A DNA stretch of 64,000 nucleotides. Source: Dryomyza anilis (taxonomy: Eukaryota; Arthropoda; Insecta; Diptera; Dryomyzidae). A model generated the notes under the pieces. The model saw only the letters and a program-made list of their open reading frames with translations. It had not been told where the DNA came from and did no database searches. The stretch spans positions 114,279,593-114,343,592 of the forward strand of contig OX638130.1 in assembly GCA_951804985.1 (NCBI GenBank), given 5' to 3'. This document shows, in pieces, positions 33,690 to 46,812 of this stretch; position 1 is the stretch's first letter, and each line of letters begins with the position of its first letter. Made by a program: the position numbers and the translations under genes.

Positions 33690-36600
33690 ATGACATATAT
33701 ATCACAGCATTGTGGCATTTTATTGAATAAGTTCCACACATGTTCCTTTCCACTGTTTTGCAACTAAACATTATCATTTTGCAACTCTGGTGCAAAGGTA
33801 ACTTAAAAGCAACACATATGACACAAAAGTTTGTGGCAATTGTCGAGCCGTGGTTACTTGAGGTGTTATTGCATCGGAAGATTGATTTTGTTCATGTTCT
33901 TGCAAAAGCTACTAGAATAAGAGTCTTGCATTTTTTCTCATCACTGTTGGTCGTTATAGAATCGATTTAGAAAAGTTTCCCTTTTTGATAAAAAAAATAT
34001 TATTTTTTCCGAAAACTTCTTCTTTTTTTTGCAAACTTTTTAAGTTTTATATCAAAAAAGAAACATAATTTTATCGAATATAATTCAATATCAATGGGGT
34101 TTTATTGTAATTATGGTTAAAAGTAGTTGCGGAAAAATACCTAATTTTTTTTGGAATTCCAAATATTTCATGTTGGCATTTTATTGTTTTGCAATATTCA
34201 TAAACGAATAAAAAATTTTATCAGGTGCACACATTTTGCTTACTCAATAATTTTTATGAATCGTAAATAACACAAATTATAGTAATTTGACTTGTCACAG
34301 TTTGATTAACATACTAAACATGTGCTTGAATTATTCTTTATTCTTAGTACACATATAGAATGATTCATTCAGCGAGCTCTCATATCTTGGTTTTATCACA
34401 AATACGATATAATTATACCTAGATGTTTATATTTTTGAATAAAAACCATTTCAGAGTAGATTACGTGAGCTAAATCAACGTCATTTATGTATGTTTAAAA
34501 AAAAAAATTATGTTATCTCAGATTTTGCTGACGCACAATGAATTACTTTTTAAAATCTTAAAAAAAAACGGTACGAAACAAAGTTCATTTTTATTTTTCA
34601 AGTGCCTATTAACGTCAAAAGAAGATACCCTTTAGACAACGATTAAATACTATCAACAAAGTTGCACTTTTTTTATGAAATTAATATTATTACGAAAAAT
34701 AATAAATAAAACCTGCTGACAGAATATACGTCACATTTATTCTCAATTTAATGCCCCCTACTCAGTACTTTATAATCATTTTATTCGACCACCTACTGCG
34801 TTACGTTGCGTGTTTTCTGCAATAAAAATAATGAAAGTCACGTTTAACTAGCGCTGCATACAATTAACCAGAGTTTTGCTACATAATACACGTAATTTAT
34901 AAATTCATATCTGAATAAATGGGGGTCTCACGCCGTTCACGCATTACCAAAAGAAAAGTGGCAACTTGTTAATGATGACAGTTATAACTCAATTTTCAAA
35001 TACATTTGATTCACACACTCGATGTGTGATTTAATGAATTGAAAATCATATGGAATTAGTTGTAAATATTTTTGAATATTTTCACTTTCCCAGTATTAGG
35101 TTTTGATAAGCCCATTACCATTGACTTGCTATGGAAAGTTTTCAAAAACAATAAAAGAAATTTATTGTTTTTTTTTGTTCTTATAAATTCAGTCTTTGAT
35201 GAGGCGCAATAAAATTCAAATGAATTCTCTAATCTAAGTTATAGCAAATTCTGAATATTTCCGGACAAAATATCTTTATCTAAAGTAGCTTGTTGTGAAC
35301 TTATATAAGTGCTCATTTAAAGCAAAATATTTCAGATTTCTATGAAATAATACAAGACAAAAATAATTTTAAATAATAAATTATGACTTTATCAAAACAG
35401 TATTACTCACCAGTTCTATGCCATATCTTTGCTGATGCAAGATAATAATTATCAGAATTTAGTTAATAATAATAAAAAAAAAGGAAAACAAAATCATAGC
35501 ATCGAAAGCTTTGCATTAAATACGAATTATTATTAATATCAGCAATAATTAACCCATAAAATAGCAATAACCATAAAAACTTCATGTTGTGGGGCATTTG
35601 AATTTCTTTGGTTTCGGGGAATATATTCGATGTATAGGCAGTATCAATGGATTTGATTACGCTCTCATTGTGAAAATATGATAAGAGTGAACCATGTTGT
35701 ACCAGTTGGTAAGGTCTGATAAGGTTTTTGCTTGATTATTTTGAACAACTGGTCACCATACCACATCAATAATTTATTGAGCATTTCTTAAGTTTTCCTT
35801 ATATATATACGACAGCACTGAAGATATTTTCAATAAATTTTTTTAGGAAATAATGTATAACATCCCAGCAGAAAATGACATGTCTTTTCAGGCATGAACT
35901 TTAGACCCAAGCAGGAATTACATGTGATTTCTTCTTAAAAATGTCCGCCAATTCATTCGTAAAATTTCATAATAATTTTGTAGAAAAATCCTAGGAGTTT
36001 TCAGATCTGACACTTAATACGAATTCTAAAGAAGGCAAGATCCATTTTGTTAATTTAGAAGCATTAAAAAAAAAAAGAATAAATTTTAAAATATTGAAAA
36101 TAATTTAATAAATAGTTAAAAACATTCTTCTCTTCAGGAAATTGGCGAGGTATACCCCTTGATATTAGAAGACCTGCTATGTCCTGTTCTCAGAAAATAA
36201 ATATGTGAAGGACTGAATGGGGATGTTTTTTGGTATTCTATACAAGAATGCCTGTTCTCAGAGAATCGACATTAGAATTTAAATTTTTCAAAAATTTTCG
36301 GTAGAAAGAAAAAAAAAATGTTTTTTTTTCAAAATAAAAAATTTTTGTTAGAAAGAAAAAAAATTTTTTTTTTTTCGAAATAAAAAATTTGTTTTCAAAA
36401 AAAAATGTTTACAATAAAATCTGTTATGTGCTCTTCTTTGCCTGTTCTCAAATAATCGATAGTTGATGCTTTTTGAACAAAGTTATAGAAGAGAAAAAAA
36501 TCCTTGTCAAATTTTATTATGAATTACAAAAAAATCATTACAGTCGGGTGTTTCATAACAAAATATATCAATTACTTTATATACAATTTTAAAATGCATA

Positions 36601-36830
36601 TAGAGGAAACCGGTCGACATTTTTTCAAATGCTAATTTTGACCAACATTTTTGTCGATTTTACCACACTACTTTGATTGATATTATTGCTATAAAAATGC
36701 GAATCGAATGAGAAAAAGTAAACATTAACAGGATTTGATAAGAAACCCTTGCTACAAAAACTCATAACAAAATATATAAGTAATCGAAACTTTAATTGAA
36801 AATTCAAGTTAACCGCATTAATAATAACTA
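33690..36830. other. AT-rich non-coding DNA
   Basis: No supported gene. Poly-A/T runs occur at 36305-36410. The open frame at 33740-33970 overlaps a fragment of the dispersed 'gcaagaacaag' repeat and is not called. Confidence 0.4.
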
Positions 36831-36936
36831 CACAGCAAAAAATATTGAATGTAAATATAGCAAGTGGGTTTAATTAATAAAAATAACTAATTCTATTAAT
36901 ATAATTTATTGGATATACGAACTATTTAATGGTATA

Positions 36937-37762
36937 AATCTTTTCTGAATTGGTGTATATGCTAAAATATATAAATATATAGCAAATACACCAACCGACA
37001 GTTTTGAAGCCATTATACAGTTTTAAATTCACTACGCAGTATACATGTACTCAGTCACACTTTTCTCCAATGCAATAGGACCAGATTTGAAAATTTTGGG
37101 GAGTAGAAATGAGTAAAGGGAGTAGAATTGAAAATATTGCACAATGGAGTAGATTTGATGTAAAAGGAGTGAAATTGGATTACATTGTATTAGATTCAAA
37201 TAAATTTAATATTTTTATTCATTCCTGATTTTATGTATTTTCTATAATGTTGATGTATACAAGTTGGTCTATTCTAGAGTTGGGGTGCATCTGGAACACT
37301 CAATAAATTACATGGTGTTTTAAAAATTTTGATCTAAAAGTTGATACTAACGTATATTTAATTATAACTTCTACATTTTAAAGACCATGGTCAAAATAAT
37401 ATATTTATTTTACAGATAATTGATCATAGTTATTATTTAAAATATAATATTGACAATTTATTTGTCCGCAAGAAATTGTTCTCATTATAATAAAAAAATG
37501 TAAGCAATTTTTGCAAATGGGAGTAGATTTTAGTAAAATAGAGAAGAAAATTATGAGAAAGGAGTAGAAAATACTATTCGGAACAAATCCAAATGAAATG
37601 AATTAGATCTACTCCGATCGGAGTAGAATGAGAACACTGCATGTACTGTTGTTTCTGGATTGGTGTATATGCTGAAATATATAAATACACCAAGCCACAG
37701 TTTTGCAGCCACTACACAGTTTTAAATTCACTACACAGTATTAGATGTACTGTTATACCGAG
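36937..37762 (+). repeat. Pair of ~105-bp direct repeats around a ~600-bp segment
   Basis: 'attggtgtatatgctaaaat' ... 'cagttttaaattcactac' at 36937-37050 recurs at 37652-37762 with scattered differences. The segment between has repeated 'ggagtagaaatgagtaaa' words. It could be a small element with direct terminal repeats, or an insertion that split a duplicated region. No coding sequence. Confidence 0.55.
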
Positions 37763-37989
37763 CTTATTTTAAATTGGTTCATCGCAAAGCGTATTTGCCT
37801 AATCGGTTCGTCGGTTTGTTTTTTTTGTACATCATGCGTATATCATGACTTGGATATTCTACTCCATTATTTTTGTTTAATATTTTCCTTGCATTATATA
37901 TAGCACTATTGGTGACATGAATGCGGTTCAAACTTCGAACAACAAGTAGTAAGTAAAGTAGTAAAAAAATAAGTAAAAATAAAATGAAA

Positions 37990-38085
37990 AGGAAATAGAT
38001 ATAAAATAAAAATATATATACATAATATAAATAATATATACCTATAATATAAATAATATATACCTATAATATAAATAAAAACAAA
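37990..38085. repeat. 22-bp AT tandem repeat
   Basis: About three to four units of 'aatataaataatatatacct'. Confidence 0.7.
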
Positions 38086-38494
38086 ATCATTTAAAAAAAC
38101 CTTTTTTTCATCGGATGTGTTTCCTTTAATTTTTGTTCAAACTATTTATTAATTAATATGATTAAATATTTAATCAATACAATTAAATGTCGTATCGGCT
38201 ATGAAACAATTAAAAATTAATTGTATTGATAAATTTGTTTGCTATATTTACACATATATTTTTCTGTGTAAGTTTTGGAGTCAGAAAACACATTTCATTA
38301 CAAAAAAAATACTGATGTTCAAGCACAAAGTAGATTTTTTTTTCTTTGGTAATAGTTGCATCTAATGTTACGTGTACAGTATCAATTTGGAGTTGATATG
38401 ACATCCAATTCGTGTTTAAAGCAAAAATATCGACTGTACCCCAGTGTCGACTTAGCCCCGGTCTCCCCTATATATGACTGCGATGGCTATTTTT

Positions 38495-38650
38495 ATACTC
38501 TACACTAAAAGTAAAAGGGTATATTAATTTTACTCTTCGGTTCGTAACAACCAGAAGGAAGCGTATCCGGTATGCATAGTATATATACTTGATCAGCGAT
38601 GTCTGTCCGCCTGTCTGTTGAAATCACGATTACATGAAAATTAGAAGAAC
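38495..38650 (+). repeat. Fragment of the dispersed 'accctacacc' repeat
   Basis: 'tttttatactctacacta', a 'gggtatatta' motif, 'cttgatcagcgatgtctgtcc' and 'gcctgtctgttg' occur in the same order as at 20295-20460, shortened and diverged. Confidence 0.6.
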
Positions 38651-39505
38651 TAGATTAATGAAACTCCGAATTTATATTACCTATAAAACTATGCTGTGCA
38701 GTATTAAAAATGGACATAATCAGTCGATAAATAAATAAAAAACTCTAATATTAACTACAAAATTCATACCACTTAATATAACTAAATTTAACTATTTTGT
38801 AATATAAATTTTTCTATATAAATTAAGTCACATTTACACAACCGATTACGTTGTTGACATAATGCCACGATTATTTATTTTCACAATTTTATTTTAGCTT
38901 TTTTAGCTAATTGTTTGAAAATAATTAACCAACAAAACAAACAAAGAAACAAACGAAAACAGATGCGACAGATACAAACGACAATTATTTGCTTAAAAAT
39001 TTTAATAAATTAATTTTATCTACGCGCAGCACGATATAATTTGTAGAAGTCTGACTTCAGATTACACAATACAAACAAACGAAAAAAAAAATTACATAAT
39101 TATGTAAATGTGCGAATTTAATGCATGCAAATGTTATAAGAAAATAATACAAAATAAAAAAAATTAATGGCAAAAAGAAAAAAAAATATTAATGTGGGTT
39201 TGTTGAACTGTTAATCAGTGTTGACCAAAGCCATTCCGGTCTTAGGAAGATGTCACACTCGATTCACACTCACTATTGTCATTAATAATTGTCAACAATT
39301 CATGTAACAATTAATTTGGCCAAGTTAAGCGCACTTGTCTTTATGGCCAATTAGACATTTGGCCAACCATTGTTGGTAACAGACGGTGGTGTGGTGGCCA
39401 ACACTATCATGAAACATGTACGTAATATGGTTTTTTTGTAATAAGTATTATGTACCTGTAAACCAGTGCACATTATTTTGAATACTTTCACTATCAGTTC
39501 AACTA
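38651..39505. other. Non-coding DNA
   Basis: AT-rich, then somewhat more complex at 39200-39350. No gene recognised. Confidence 0.4.
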
Positions 39506-39823
39506 CACACAGAATAGAGATTTGTTGCGCCAACCAACTCTTTGCCAAACCAACTTTTTCGGTTCTCTCAACCGCTTAGTCGGTTGTTATAGTCAAAATA
39601 AAAAGAGTTCTAGTTGGTACTGCAACCAATTTCGAACTATTTTAGAACAATTTAGTACAGATTTAGAACTATTAGGAGTGTGTATAGACTAATATTTCAT
39701 GTGTATTGGCTAATATGACAGTTCTGCCAGCACATTTGTAAACCATTCGATTTATCCGAATGAAGTTAGTTGGTACAACTAACTTTTTCATTCTTCCAAC
39801 CTCATGCCAAAATTTGTCTGTAT
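39506..39823 (-). mobile_element. MITE family A, copy 2
   Basis: Inverted relative to copy 1: starts CACACAGAATAGAGATTTG and ends near 'ccaaaatttgtctgtata'. It shares the interior 'accattcgatttatccgaat'. It is slightly longer than the other copies because of small insertions near 39590-39610. The two minus-strand ORFs overlapping it are not transposase. Confidence 0.8.
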
Positions 39824-41368
39824 ATAAGTCCTCAAATAATTTAATCATTACGAACAGTCTAAAATCAGATAGTTCATAAAAAAGCAAAACTTAAAATTGA
39901 TATGAAATGAAAGTGCGTAAATTTGATTAAAATACAATTTAAATTCTAGTTGTCAACATAAAACGGACAGTATTGATTGTTTTTGCGATTATGTCTATTT
40001 TTGTTATAATTATTATACTTTTTGACAACATCATTTCATTTCAAAATCCATATTTGTAACAGTACAATCTAATCTCTTTTTATAAAGAAAAACACGTGTT
40101 GATCAAATGCAAAAAATGCGATTAAATATTTGGCATATTCTTTGGAATTTTATTCTAAACATATTTCTTTTACTGTTCCTTTAAAATTCGCAATATTCTC
40201 AAAAATCTCTTATCTATTTCCAAAGAACTTTCTTTTATATTTGGCCTAGATTAGCTGGAATTATTATCATAAAATTTAAATTTTATACACACTTTTTATG
40301 CATTTGTACCTACTGATAAAAACACCTGATTGAGAGTACAACACGTACATTCTAAAGAATTTTATTTTTTTTTTGTTCAACCTATCAGCAGTGCACTTTT
40401 CGAAATCAAATATATTTTTTTTCGCTGTAATTCATGTTTCCCAAACACTAATCTTATCGATTTCCAAAAAAGTTAGAGTGCGCTTAGATTAATTTACTTG
40501 GATTTATCAATTGCTTGCTGTGTTCCTTTTTTTTATTATATTCCAATTAATCAGATAATTTTCGAAATATAAATCTAAATAATATTTAAAATTCATTAAG
40601 TGATATATGACGGCTCATTGTGACAATAATATTAGATTTATATATAATGCATATATAAGTCTTGATAACACATATTCAAGTGCTCGTTATCAACAATATA
40701 TTATAAAATAGTCAAAATAATATATTGGCGTCTCGATTAATTAGAAATAATGAAAATTCAATAGATTTAGTACTACTGTATGCGCAGATAAGTGGTAGCA
40801 ACTAATGGCAAATTTGACACATGTGAAATTCGGGGAATTACACTTGATCTTTGTATCATGAAAGGATTAAAAACAAGTGCATGTGCACTGAATTTAATAA
40901 CTTTTTCTTTTAATTCTTGAAATAAAGTGACTTCTTTTATCTTTTTTTTATAAAAATTTAGAAAAATGTTAGTTTTTCGATTTGAAAAAATAACTAAGCA
41001 TCAAAAATATAAATATTTTCTTTTTATTTAAAAGTTCTGGCAGTAAATTGCGTTGTATATTTATAAAACGCGTAAATTTTGTTTTCATAGCCCATGTTTG
41101 TGACTTATAAAGGACCAAGTTTTGGCTAACTCATAGATTTGTAATTTGAATTATAATTAATTCGAACTTGGTTTCATTACCAAGATAATATTCTGGTAAT
41201 GAAGTCCTGATGAATTCACTTGTGACCCTGCTGAAAAAGATATCAATTACTCTAAAATTACCTATCACGTAATGGTGAAAAGATGACTTGTCACTGTTTC
41301 AGTCCGAATGTATGCAGGATAAAAAATACAGCATACTTATTAATATTGATTTAGTAATTTTTTAGGTA
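39824..41368. other. AT-rich non-coding DNA
   Basis: No coding or repeat structure recognised. Confidence 0.4.
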
Positions 41369-41699
41369 CATACAGAAAAATCCTCTATTTCCGCATGAGG
41401 TTGGAAGAATGAAAAAGTTAGTTGTACCAACTAACTTCATTCTGTTAAATCGATTGGTTTACAAATTTGCTGGCTGAACTACTATATTAACCTATACACA
41501 TGAAATATTAGTCTATACACACTCCCTATGGTTCTAAATCTATACTGAATTGTTTTAAAACAGTTCAAAATTGGTTGCAGTATAAACTACAACTCTTTTC
41601 ATTTTCAAAATAACAACCGACTAAGCGGTTGAGTGAACCGAATAAGTTGGTTGGGCAAAGAGTTAGTTGGCGCAATAAACAAACAACTCTTTTCTGTGT
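41369..41699 (+). mobile_element. MITE family A, copy 3
   Basis: Begins 'catacagaaaaatcctc', ends 'aactcttttctgtgta', and has the interior of copy 1 in the same orientation. It is the first of three copies within 1.2 kb. Confidence 0.8.
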
Positions 41700-41814
41700 A
41701 TACTTATGTATCATTTCTAGGTGAACTTCCCTAGATATATCTGTGACATTGATGTGTCCGGATATTTTGGGACGCTTTATGTGTCCGGTATCATATGTGT
41801 CAGTACCATCGGTG

Positions 41815-42115
41815 CACACTGAAAAATCCTCTTTTGTCATTTCAAGTTAGTAGTACCAACTAACTTCATTCGGTTAAATCGAATAGTTTACAAATTTGCT
41901 GGCAGAACTGCCATATTAGCCATTACACATGAAATATTAGTCTATACACACTCCTTATTGTTCTAAATCTGTACTAAATAGTTCTAAAACAGTTCGAAAT
42001 TGGTTGCAGTACAAACTACAACTCTTTTTATTTTGAGAATAACAACCGACTAAGCGGTTGAGAGAACCGAATGGGCAAAGAGTTGGTTGGCGCAACAAAT
42101 CTCTATTCTGTGCGT
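41815..42115 (+). mobile_element. MITE family A, copy 4
   Basis: Begins CACACTGAAAAATCCTC and ends 'aaatctctattctgtgcg'. Same orientation as copies 3 and 5. A short deletion removes the 'gaagaatgaaaaa' part after the left end. Confidence 0.8.
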
Positions 42116-42257
42116 ACCGGTTAATTATCTCACAGGATCTAGTCACGTGCCTAGTCTTGTACCAGTTCGATCCTCGTAGACGAAATTTTAAATTTTGATT
42201 TATTATCCGTAATGAAATCAGTCCTAAAGTATTGAAATTGTTCAGACATGAATACTG

Positions 42258-42558
42258 CACACAGAAAAATCCTCTTTTGGCATGAGGTTGGAAGAATGAA
42301 AAAATTAGTTGTACCAACTAACTTTACTCGGTTAAATCGAATGGTTTACAAATTTGCTGGCGGAACTGATATATAAGCCTATACACTTGAAATATTAGTC
42401 TATACACACTTCTAATGGATCTAAAACTGTACTAAATTGCTCTAAAACAGTTCGAAATTGGTTGCAGTACAAACTACAACTCTTTTTATTTTGACAATAA
42501 CCGAATAAGTTGGTTGGGCACAGAGTTGGTTGGCGCAACAAATCTATATTCTGTGTGT
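42258..42558 (+). mobile_element. MITE family A, copy 5
   Basis: Begins CACACAGAAAAATCCTC and ends 'aatctatattctgtgtg'. Part of the 'gactaagcggttgagag' segment near the right side is deleted. Flanks differ from those of copies 3 and 4, so it is an independent insertion. Confidence 0.8.
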
Positions 42559-44520
42559 GAGGACTGAATTATTTGATTATTGAAGTCTGAACTAATCACT
42601 ATTAAATTTATCACTGAAACAGAATATTTACTAATGCTTGATTAAGTTATGAAATCTAGTCTGGAATTTTAAAGTTTTACTAGTGACACACTCGGTATAA
42701 TCCTACCATTCTTAAGAAAGTAATTGTTATAACTCAGTTTTATTTTTTCCTATTAAGTTTTATTTACGTTTGATATGATAAATTGTTTTTCTGACTTTTT
42801 TATTTAATATATAATTTGTTTCCGATATAATCAATTTAAATCTAATATGCCATAAAGTTCCAGTTGGACATTTGAAAATATAGGCTTGAAACTCAACATG
42901 TAACTCCATTGGAAGTGAACTTTTCAGGTCTGAATTAGCTACTAAAATTGTCCCAAATTACAAACCTGAAAAAGAAAATATTTGTAAAGAAAGGTTCCAC
43001 GAAAATTTCAGACTTGTAATCGAAATTGTATATATTAAACAATTCGTATAAAGTCCGTTTGAAAAGTATTTTAGATTTGCGTGTGAATTCGGTGTTCTTT
43101 AAGGTATAGGAAGAGACTTTTGGCTTGAATTCAGGTATTCACAGACCAGCCCTGTTGTAACGTGTTGTTAACTTATTTGAAACAAGAAATATAGAACAAT
43201 TTTGTAATATCGGTTGTTGAATTTTTTAAAGATATGTTTCATTAACGGAACCATTTTAAAATGCGATAAAATAGAGCCACTAATTTTAGACTTACAAATA
43301 GTCATGCCATATATGAAAGTATTTGGGCATGTCAAGATTTTATAGTAAACTTGCATGTTCTCATAGTGAATTTTGAATTAGGAACATTTTGGTGTAGTGA
43401 AGTTAATAAGAATTAAAAATTTTGTAGCCGGTTTCAGCAGACTACAGTTTTCTTAATATTAAATGAAGAAATCTAATAACAATTTACCCATTACGAATTC
43501 TTCAAATGACTGAAAACATGTGTTCCAATGTACTTTTATTTGATCCCATATGTACGTATTGGTAGGTGCCTGTGTATAGCTCGAATCACACGATTGAATA
43601 AACAGTCAAGCTTTGAATCAATTTTCAAAACAATTTATATATCAATCGTGTGATTGCCTAATTTTCCATACAAAAAATTGGCAATCACACGATTGATATT
43701 AAAATTATTTTAAAATTGATTCAAAAGTTGCCTGTTTATTCAATCATGTGATTCGAGCTTAAGAGCTATATGTAGAAAACTGGGAGGATCACATATCTAA
43801 GTTCGATCGATTACTCAAATTTTCAATAGCAGACAGCTTAGGTATGCAAATAATCTAAATACTGCGTTGAAATAATCTATGTCTTTTGTTTTCTTGTAAT
43901 CGTGATTTCAATAGAGAGTCGGACAGGTGTACATAAGACATATTATTCAAATCGTTGATCAAAAATATAAGTATTTTTCTATACTTTAGGGTTTTACAAA
44001 TAGAATCCGCCTTTTATTGTAGGACATAACATATTTATACCTTATTGTATACCCTGATAATGTTGGTAGGAAAACTTTCAATGATCTATGGCCCTAGTAT
44101 AATTCCTACTAGAGTAGACCATAATCTCCAATACAATCTACGATGAATAAATATGTACTGTATTTCACGTGAGTTTCTTCCAATAATGCATAATATTGCC
44201 CTTTCTTAAGTATTTCCTTCAACAATTACATCGTCATCATCCTCGTTATCATGGCATTGACATTGAAATTCAAGATCGTTGAAGCGATCCATCAATGCAC
44301 ATTTTTGCTTTTATGCGCCTAATTATGCATGACATTCGTAACAATAAAAAACTGCTTCCATTACAAATAAAACAAGTTAAACTCAACAGACCCCATGCCT
44401 AATTGACTGCTTGCCTTCCAACTGCCTGCCGGCCGGCCAAGTTAACTGTTTTGGTTGTAACGCAAACAAAAAACAATCCGGTTCGGAAGTGTTTTCAATT
44501 TATCGATCGGTGTAGTGCTG
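42559..44520. other. Non-coding DNA upstream of the Gln-rich gene
   Basis: AT-rich except for 44380-44520, which becomes GC-richer towards the candidate promoter. Contains one hairpin element at 43578-43759. No supported gene. Confidence 0.4.
43578..43759. mobile_element. 182-bp hairpin element
   Basis: AGCTCGAATCACACGATTGA at the left pairs with TCAATCATGTGATTCGAGCT at the right. The inner 'caatcgtgtgattgcc' pairs with 'ggcaatcacacgattg' around a ~15-nt loop. The same word CAATCGTGTGATT is used in both the outer and inner stems, so the element is a nested palindrome. No ORF. Confidence 0.7.
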
Positions 44521-44525
44521 AGCAG

Positions 44526-44610
44526 TATAATGCAAAAGTGCCACCTGCTGCCATTGATCAGATTCGAATTTTCATTCTGTAACACGTTCGAGTGAGCAAC
44601 CGACAGACAG
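44526..44610 (+). promoter_or_regulatory. Candidate proximal promoter of the Gln-rich gene
   Basis: TCATTC at 44572-44577 fits the fly initiator TCAKTY with +1 at 44574. CGACAG at +28 is one base away from a DPE. A TATAAT sits at 44526, too far upstream to be a standard TATA box for that start. The area is GC-richer than its flanks and lies about 3 kb before the large coding exon. Motif evidence only. Confidence 0.3.
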
Positions 44611-45043
44611 TCTGTGGCCGAGCCATATATGAGATGACGATCGACGGTCGTTGGTGATGATGCGCTTCAACGGTTGGCGTTCGACAGTTTCATGGTGATG
44701 TTACTGGGTCTGCTGCCACCAACAACATTTGCAATTAAAAGTGGTTGCTTGTTGTCGTCGTCTTTTTTTTTTTTCGTTAGGCTTTCATATTGTTGTTGAG
44801 CAGGTTTTAGAGATAACATGAAAAAAATAAAGAAAAAAAAGTAATACAAGAAAAATGTGCTCCAGAAAAGTCAAAATCATTTAATTAATTGTTTGGCGGC
44901 CATGTAATGGCAAGTGAAAAAGCGAATGCAAACATTTGAAAAGAGAGTGAAAACTGCTGTGGATCAGGAAAATTCGTTGTCTATGAATTGAAGATTTTCA
45001 CCGTAGCGCGTTGCACGACATCCTACTGAATTTTTGAATGCAG
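44574..45043 (+). other. Candidate proximal first exon of the Gln-rich gene
   Basis: The sequence reads like a fly 5' UTR (purine-rich, many GTG and GAAAA words) and can end with ATGCAG at 45038-45043 directly before GTCATT. Joined to 47500 this would give Met-Gln-Ile-Thr-Arg in phase 0. The ATG context and the donor are both weaker than those of the distal candidate ending at 1441, so the choice is open. Confidence 0.3.
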
Positions 45044-45289
45044 GTCATTGGAGTTTTGACAGGTTTGACAATAGGGTATATTTTTCTTTTTTCTTCTTTT
45101 TCTTGTTATAATAATGTAGTGACTAAATTTTCTACACCGAACTCATCCAAACAAAGTGGTTTTTGACACACTTTTGGAGGTCATAGACCACTCCAATTGA
45201 TACCATTCGATTTCCAATGATGTCTGCTATCGATTTCTTTTATTTCACTTTTGTCCACCCACAAAATGTCCATTTCGGAAATTTCCATT

Positions 45290-46060
45290 TTTAGGAAATA
45301 TCCATTCGGGAAGGTGGACCTTCGGGGAAATGTCTATTCGGGAAAATATCTATTTCGGAGAAATGTCTTTCGGGAAAATATCAATTCGGGGAAATATTCT
45401 TTTCGGAGAAGTGGACCTTCGGGGAAATTTGATACCAACGATGTCTGCTATCGATTTCTGTAATATAAAAGTCGTTATATTTTTCACTTTCCGCCCACTT
45501 TTGCCCAACCACAATTTCGAGAAAATGTTTATTTCGTGAAATTTCTATTTCGAGGAAATATCCATTCGGGGAAATATCTATTCAGGAAAATGTACATTTT
45601 GTAGAAATGTCTTTCGGAGAAATGTCAATTCGGGGAACTATTCTTTTCGGGGAAGTGGACTTTCGGGGAAATTCGATACCAAAGATGTTCTATGCTATCG
45701 ATTTCTACAATAAGAAAAAGTTGTTCTCTTTTTCACTTTCCGTCCACTTTTGCCCACCCACAATTTCGAAAAAATGTCCATTTTGTGGAAATGTCCATTT
45801 CTGAGAAATTTTCGGAGAAATGTGTTTCGGAAAATGACTTTCGGGGAAATGCTCATTAAGGGAAATGTCAATTTCGGGGAATGGCTTTGGGGAAATGTCT
45901 TTCGTTGTAATGGCTTTTGGATAAGTATTCTGCTACGGTATTTTTATACCCTATTCTTAAAAAGAAAAAGTATATTGAAATGCCCATTCAGGGAAATGTC
46001 CATTTCGGGGATTTGTCTTCTGGGAAATGTCTTTCGGAGTAATGGCTTTCGGGAAATTGT
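45290..46060. repeat. G-rich degenerate tandem repeat, unit ~20-22 bp
   Basis: Variants of 'ttcggggaaatgtccat' repeated throughout, with an approximately 340-bp higher-order similarity: 'gataccaacgatgtctgcta' at about 45430 against 'gataccaaagatgttctatg' at about 45675. Open frames through it (Gly/Asn/Phe/Arg repeats) simply follow the repeat and are not genes. If the proximal exon is used, this lies in the first intron. Confidence 0.8.
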
Positions 46061-46282
46061 CCTGCTACAGTATTTTATACCCTATTCTTAAAGTGAAGAA
46101 GTATATTCAAATTGGTCATCCGTTTGTAACATACAGAAAAAGGTAGAATTAGCGATTTCCGAAAACTTGTCTGTATGTTTAAAGGAAACTCAGAAAAGCT
46201 AAATCAATGAAACACTGAAATAAGATCGCTTATAAACCTATGTTCTCTCATATTGACAATGGGAGTTGACTAGAGCTAAAAA

Positions 46283-46512
46283 CATCTTTTCATCGAAACA
46301 TTTTTCTATACCGCGCTACCTCTTGGCAGTAAACCTACGAGAGTAGCACATTGCCTATGAAAAAGCTCTCACTCGCCGTTCGGATTCGGCATTAAACTGT
46401 AGGTCCCACCACTTTGAGTAGAATATAACACACACAGCTCAAAATGGTGAGAGAGCTCGGCCTAAATTCTTGTAGGACTGTAGCGCCAAACTATTATTAT
46501 TATTATTATTAC
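46283..46512 (+). mobile_element. SINE of the 6612 family, 5' truncated
   Basis: Plus-strand copy running from 'catcttttcatcgaaacatt' through the shared body to a long (ATT)n tail at 46491-46510. The tRNA-like head is absent. A MITE begins immediately after the tail. Confidence 0.85.
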
Positions 46513-46514
46513 TA

Positions 46515-46812
46515 CACACAGAATAGATATTTGTTGCGCCTACCAACTTTTTGCCAACTAATTCGGTTCTCTCAACCGCTTAGTAGGTTGTTATAGTTTA
46601 TACAGCAACCAATTTCGAACTGTTTTAGAACAAGTTAGTACAGATTTAGAACCATTAGTAGTGTGTATCGACTAATATTTCATGTGCATAGGCTAATATG
46701 TCAGATCCGCCAGCAAATTTGTAAACCATTCGATTTAACCGAATGAAGTTAGTTGGTACAACTACCTTTTCATTCTTCCAACTTCATGCCAAAAGAGGAT
46801 TTTTCTGTGTGT
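46515..46812 (-). mobile_element. MITE family A, copy 6, next to a SINE tail
   Basis: Starts CACACAGAATAGATATTTG at the end of the SINE (ATT)n tail and ends 'ggatttttctgtgtgtg'. Orientation is as in copy 2. The interior 'accattcgatttaaccgaat' is intact. Confidence 0.85.

Noticed and set aside
36937..37762. Miniature LTR retrotransposon
   Set aside because: The direct repeats do not clearly begin TG and end CA, and no primer-binding or polypurine site was seen. Kept only as a direct-repeat pair.
41565..42317. Minus-strand ORFs with a common CLLRQ-TLCP segment
   Set aside because: The shared segment comes from MITE A copies in the same orientation, and the frames are not conserved among all six copies.
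45251..46091. Chain of ORFs with Gly/Asn/Phe/Arg repeats resembling pentapeptide-type proteins
   Set aside because: They mirror the ~20-bp G-rich tandem repeat, shift frame repeatedly, and have no start or splice support.
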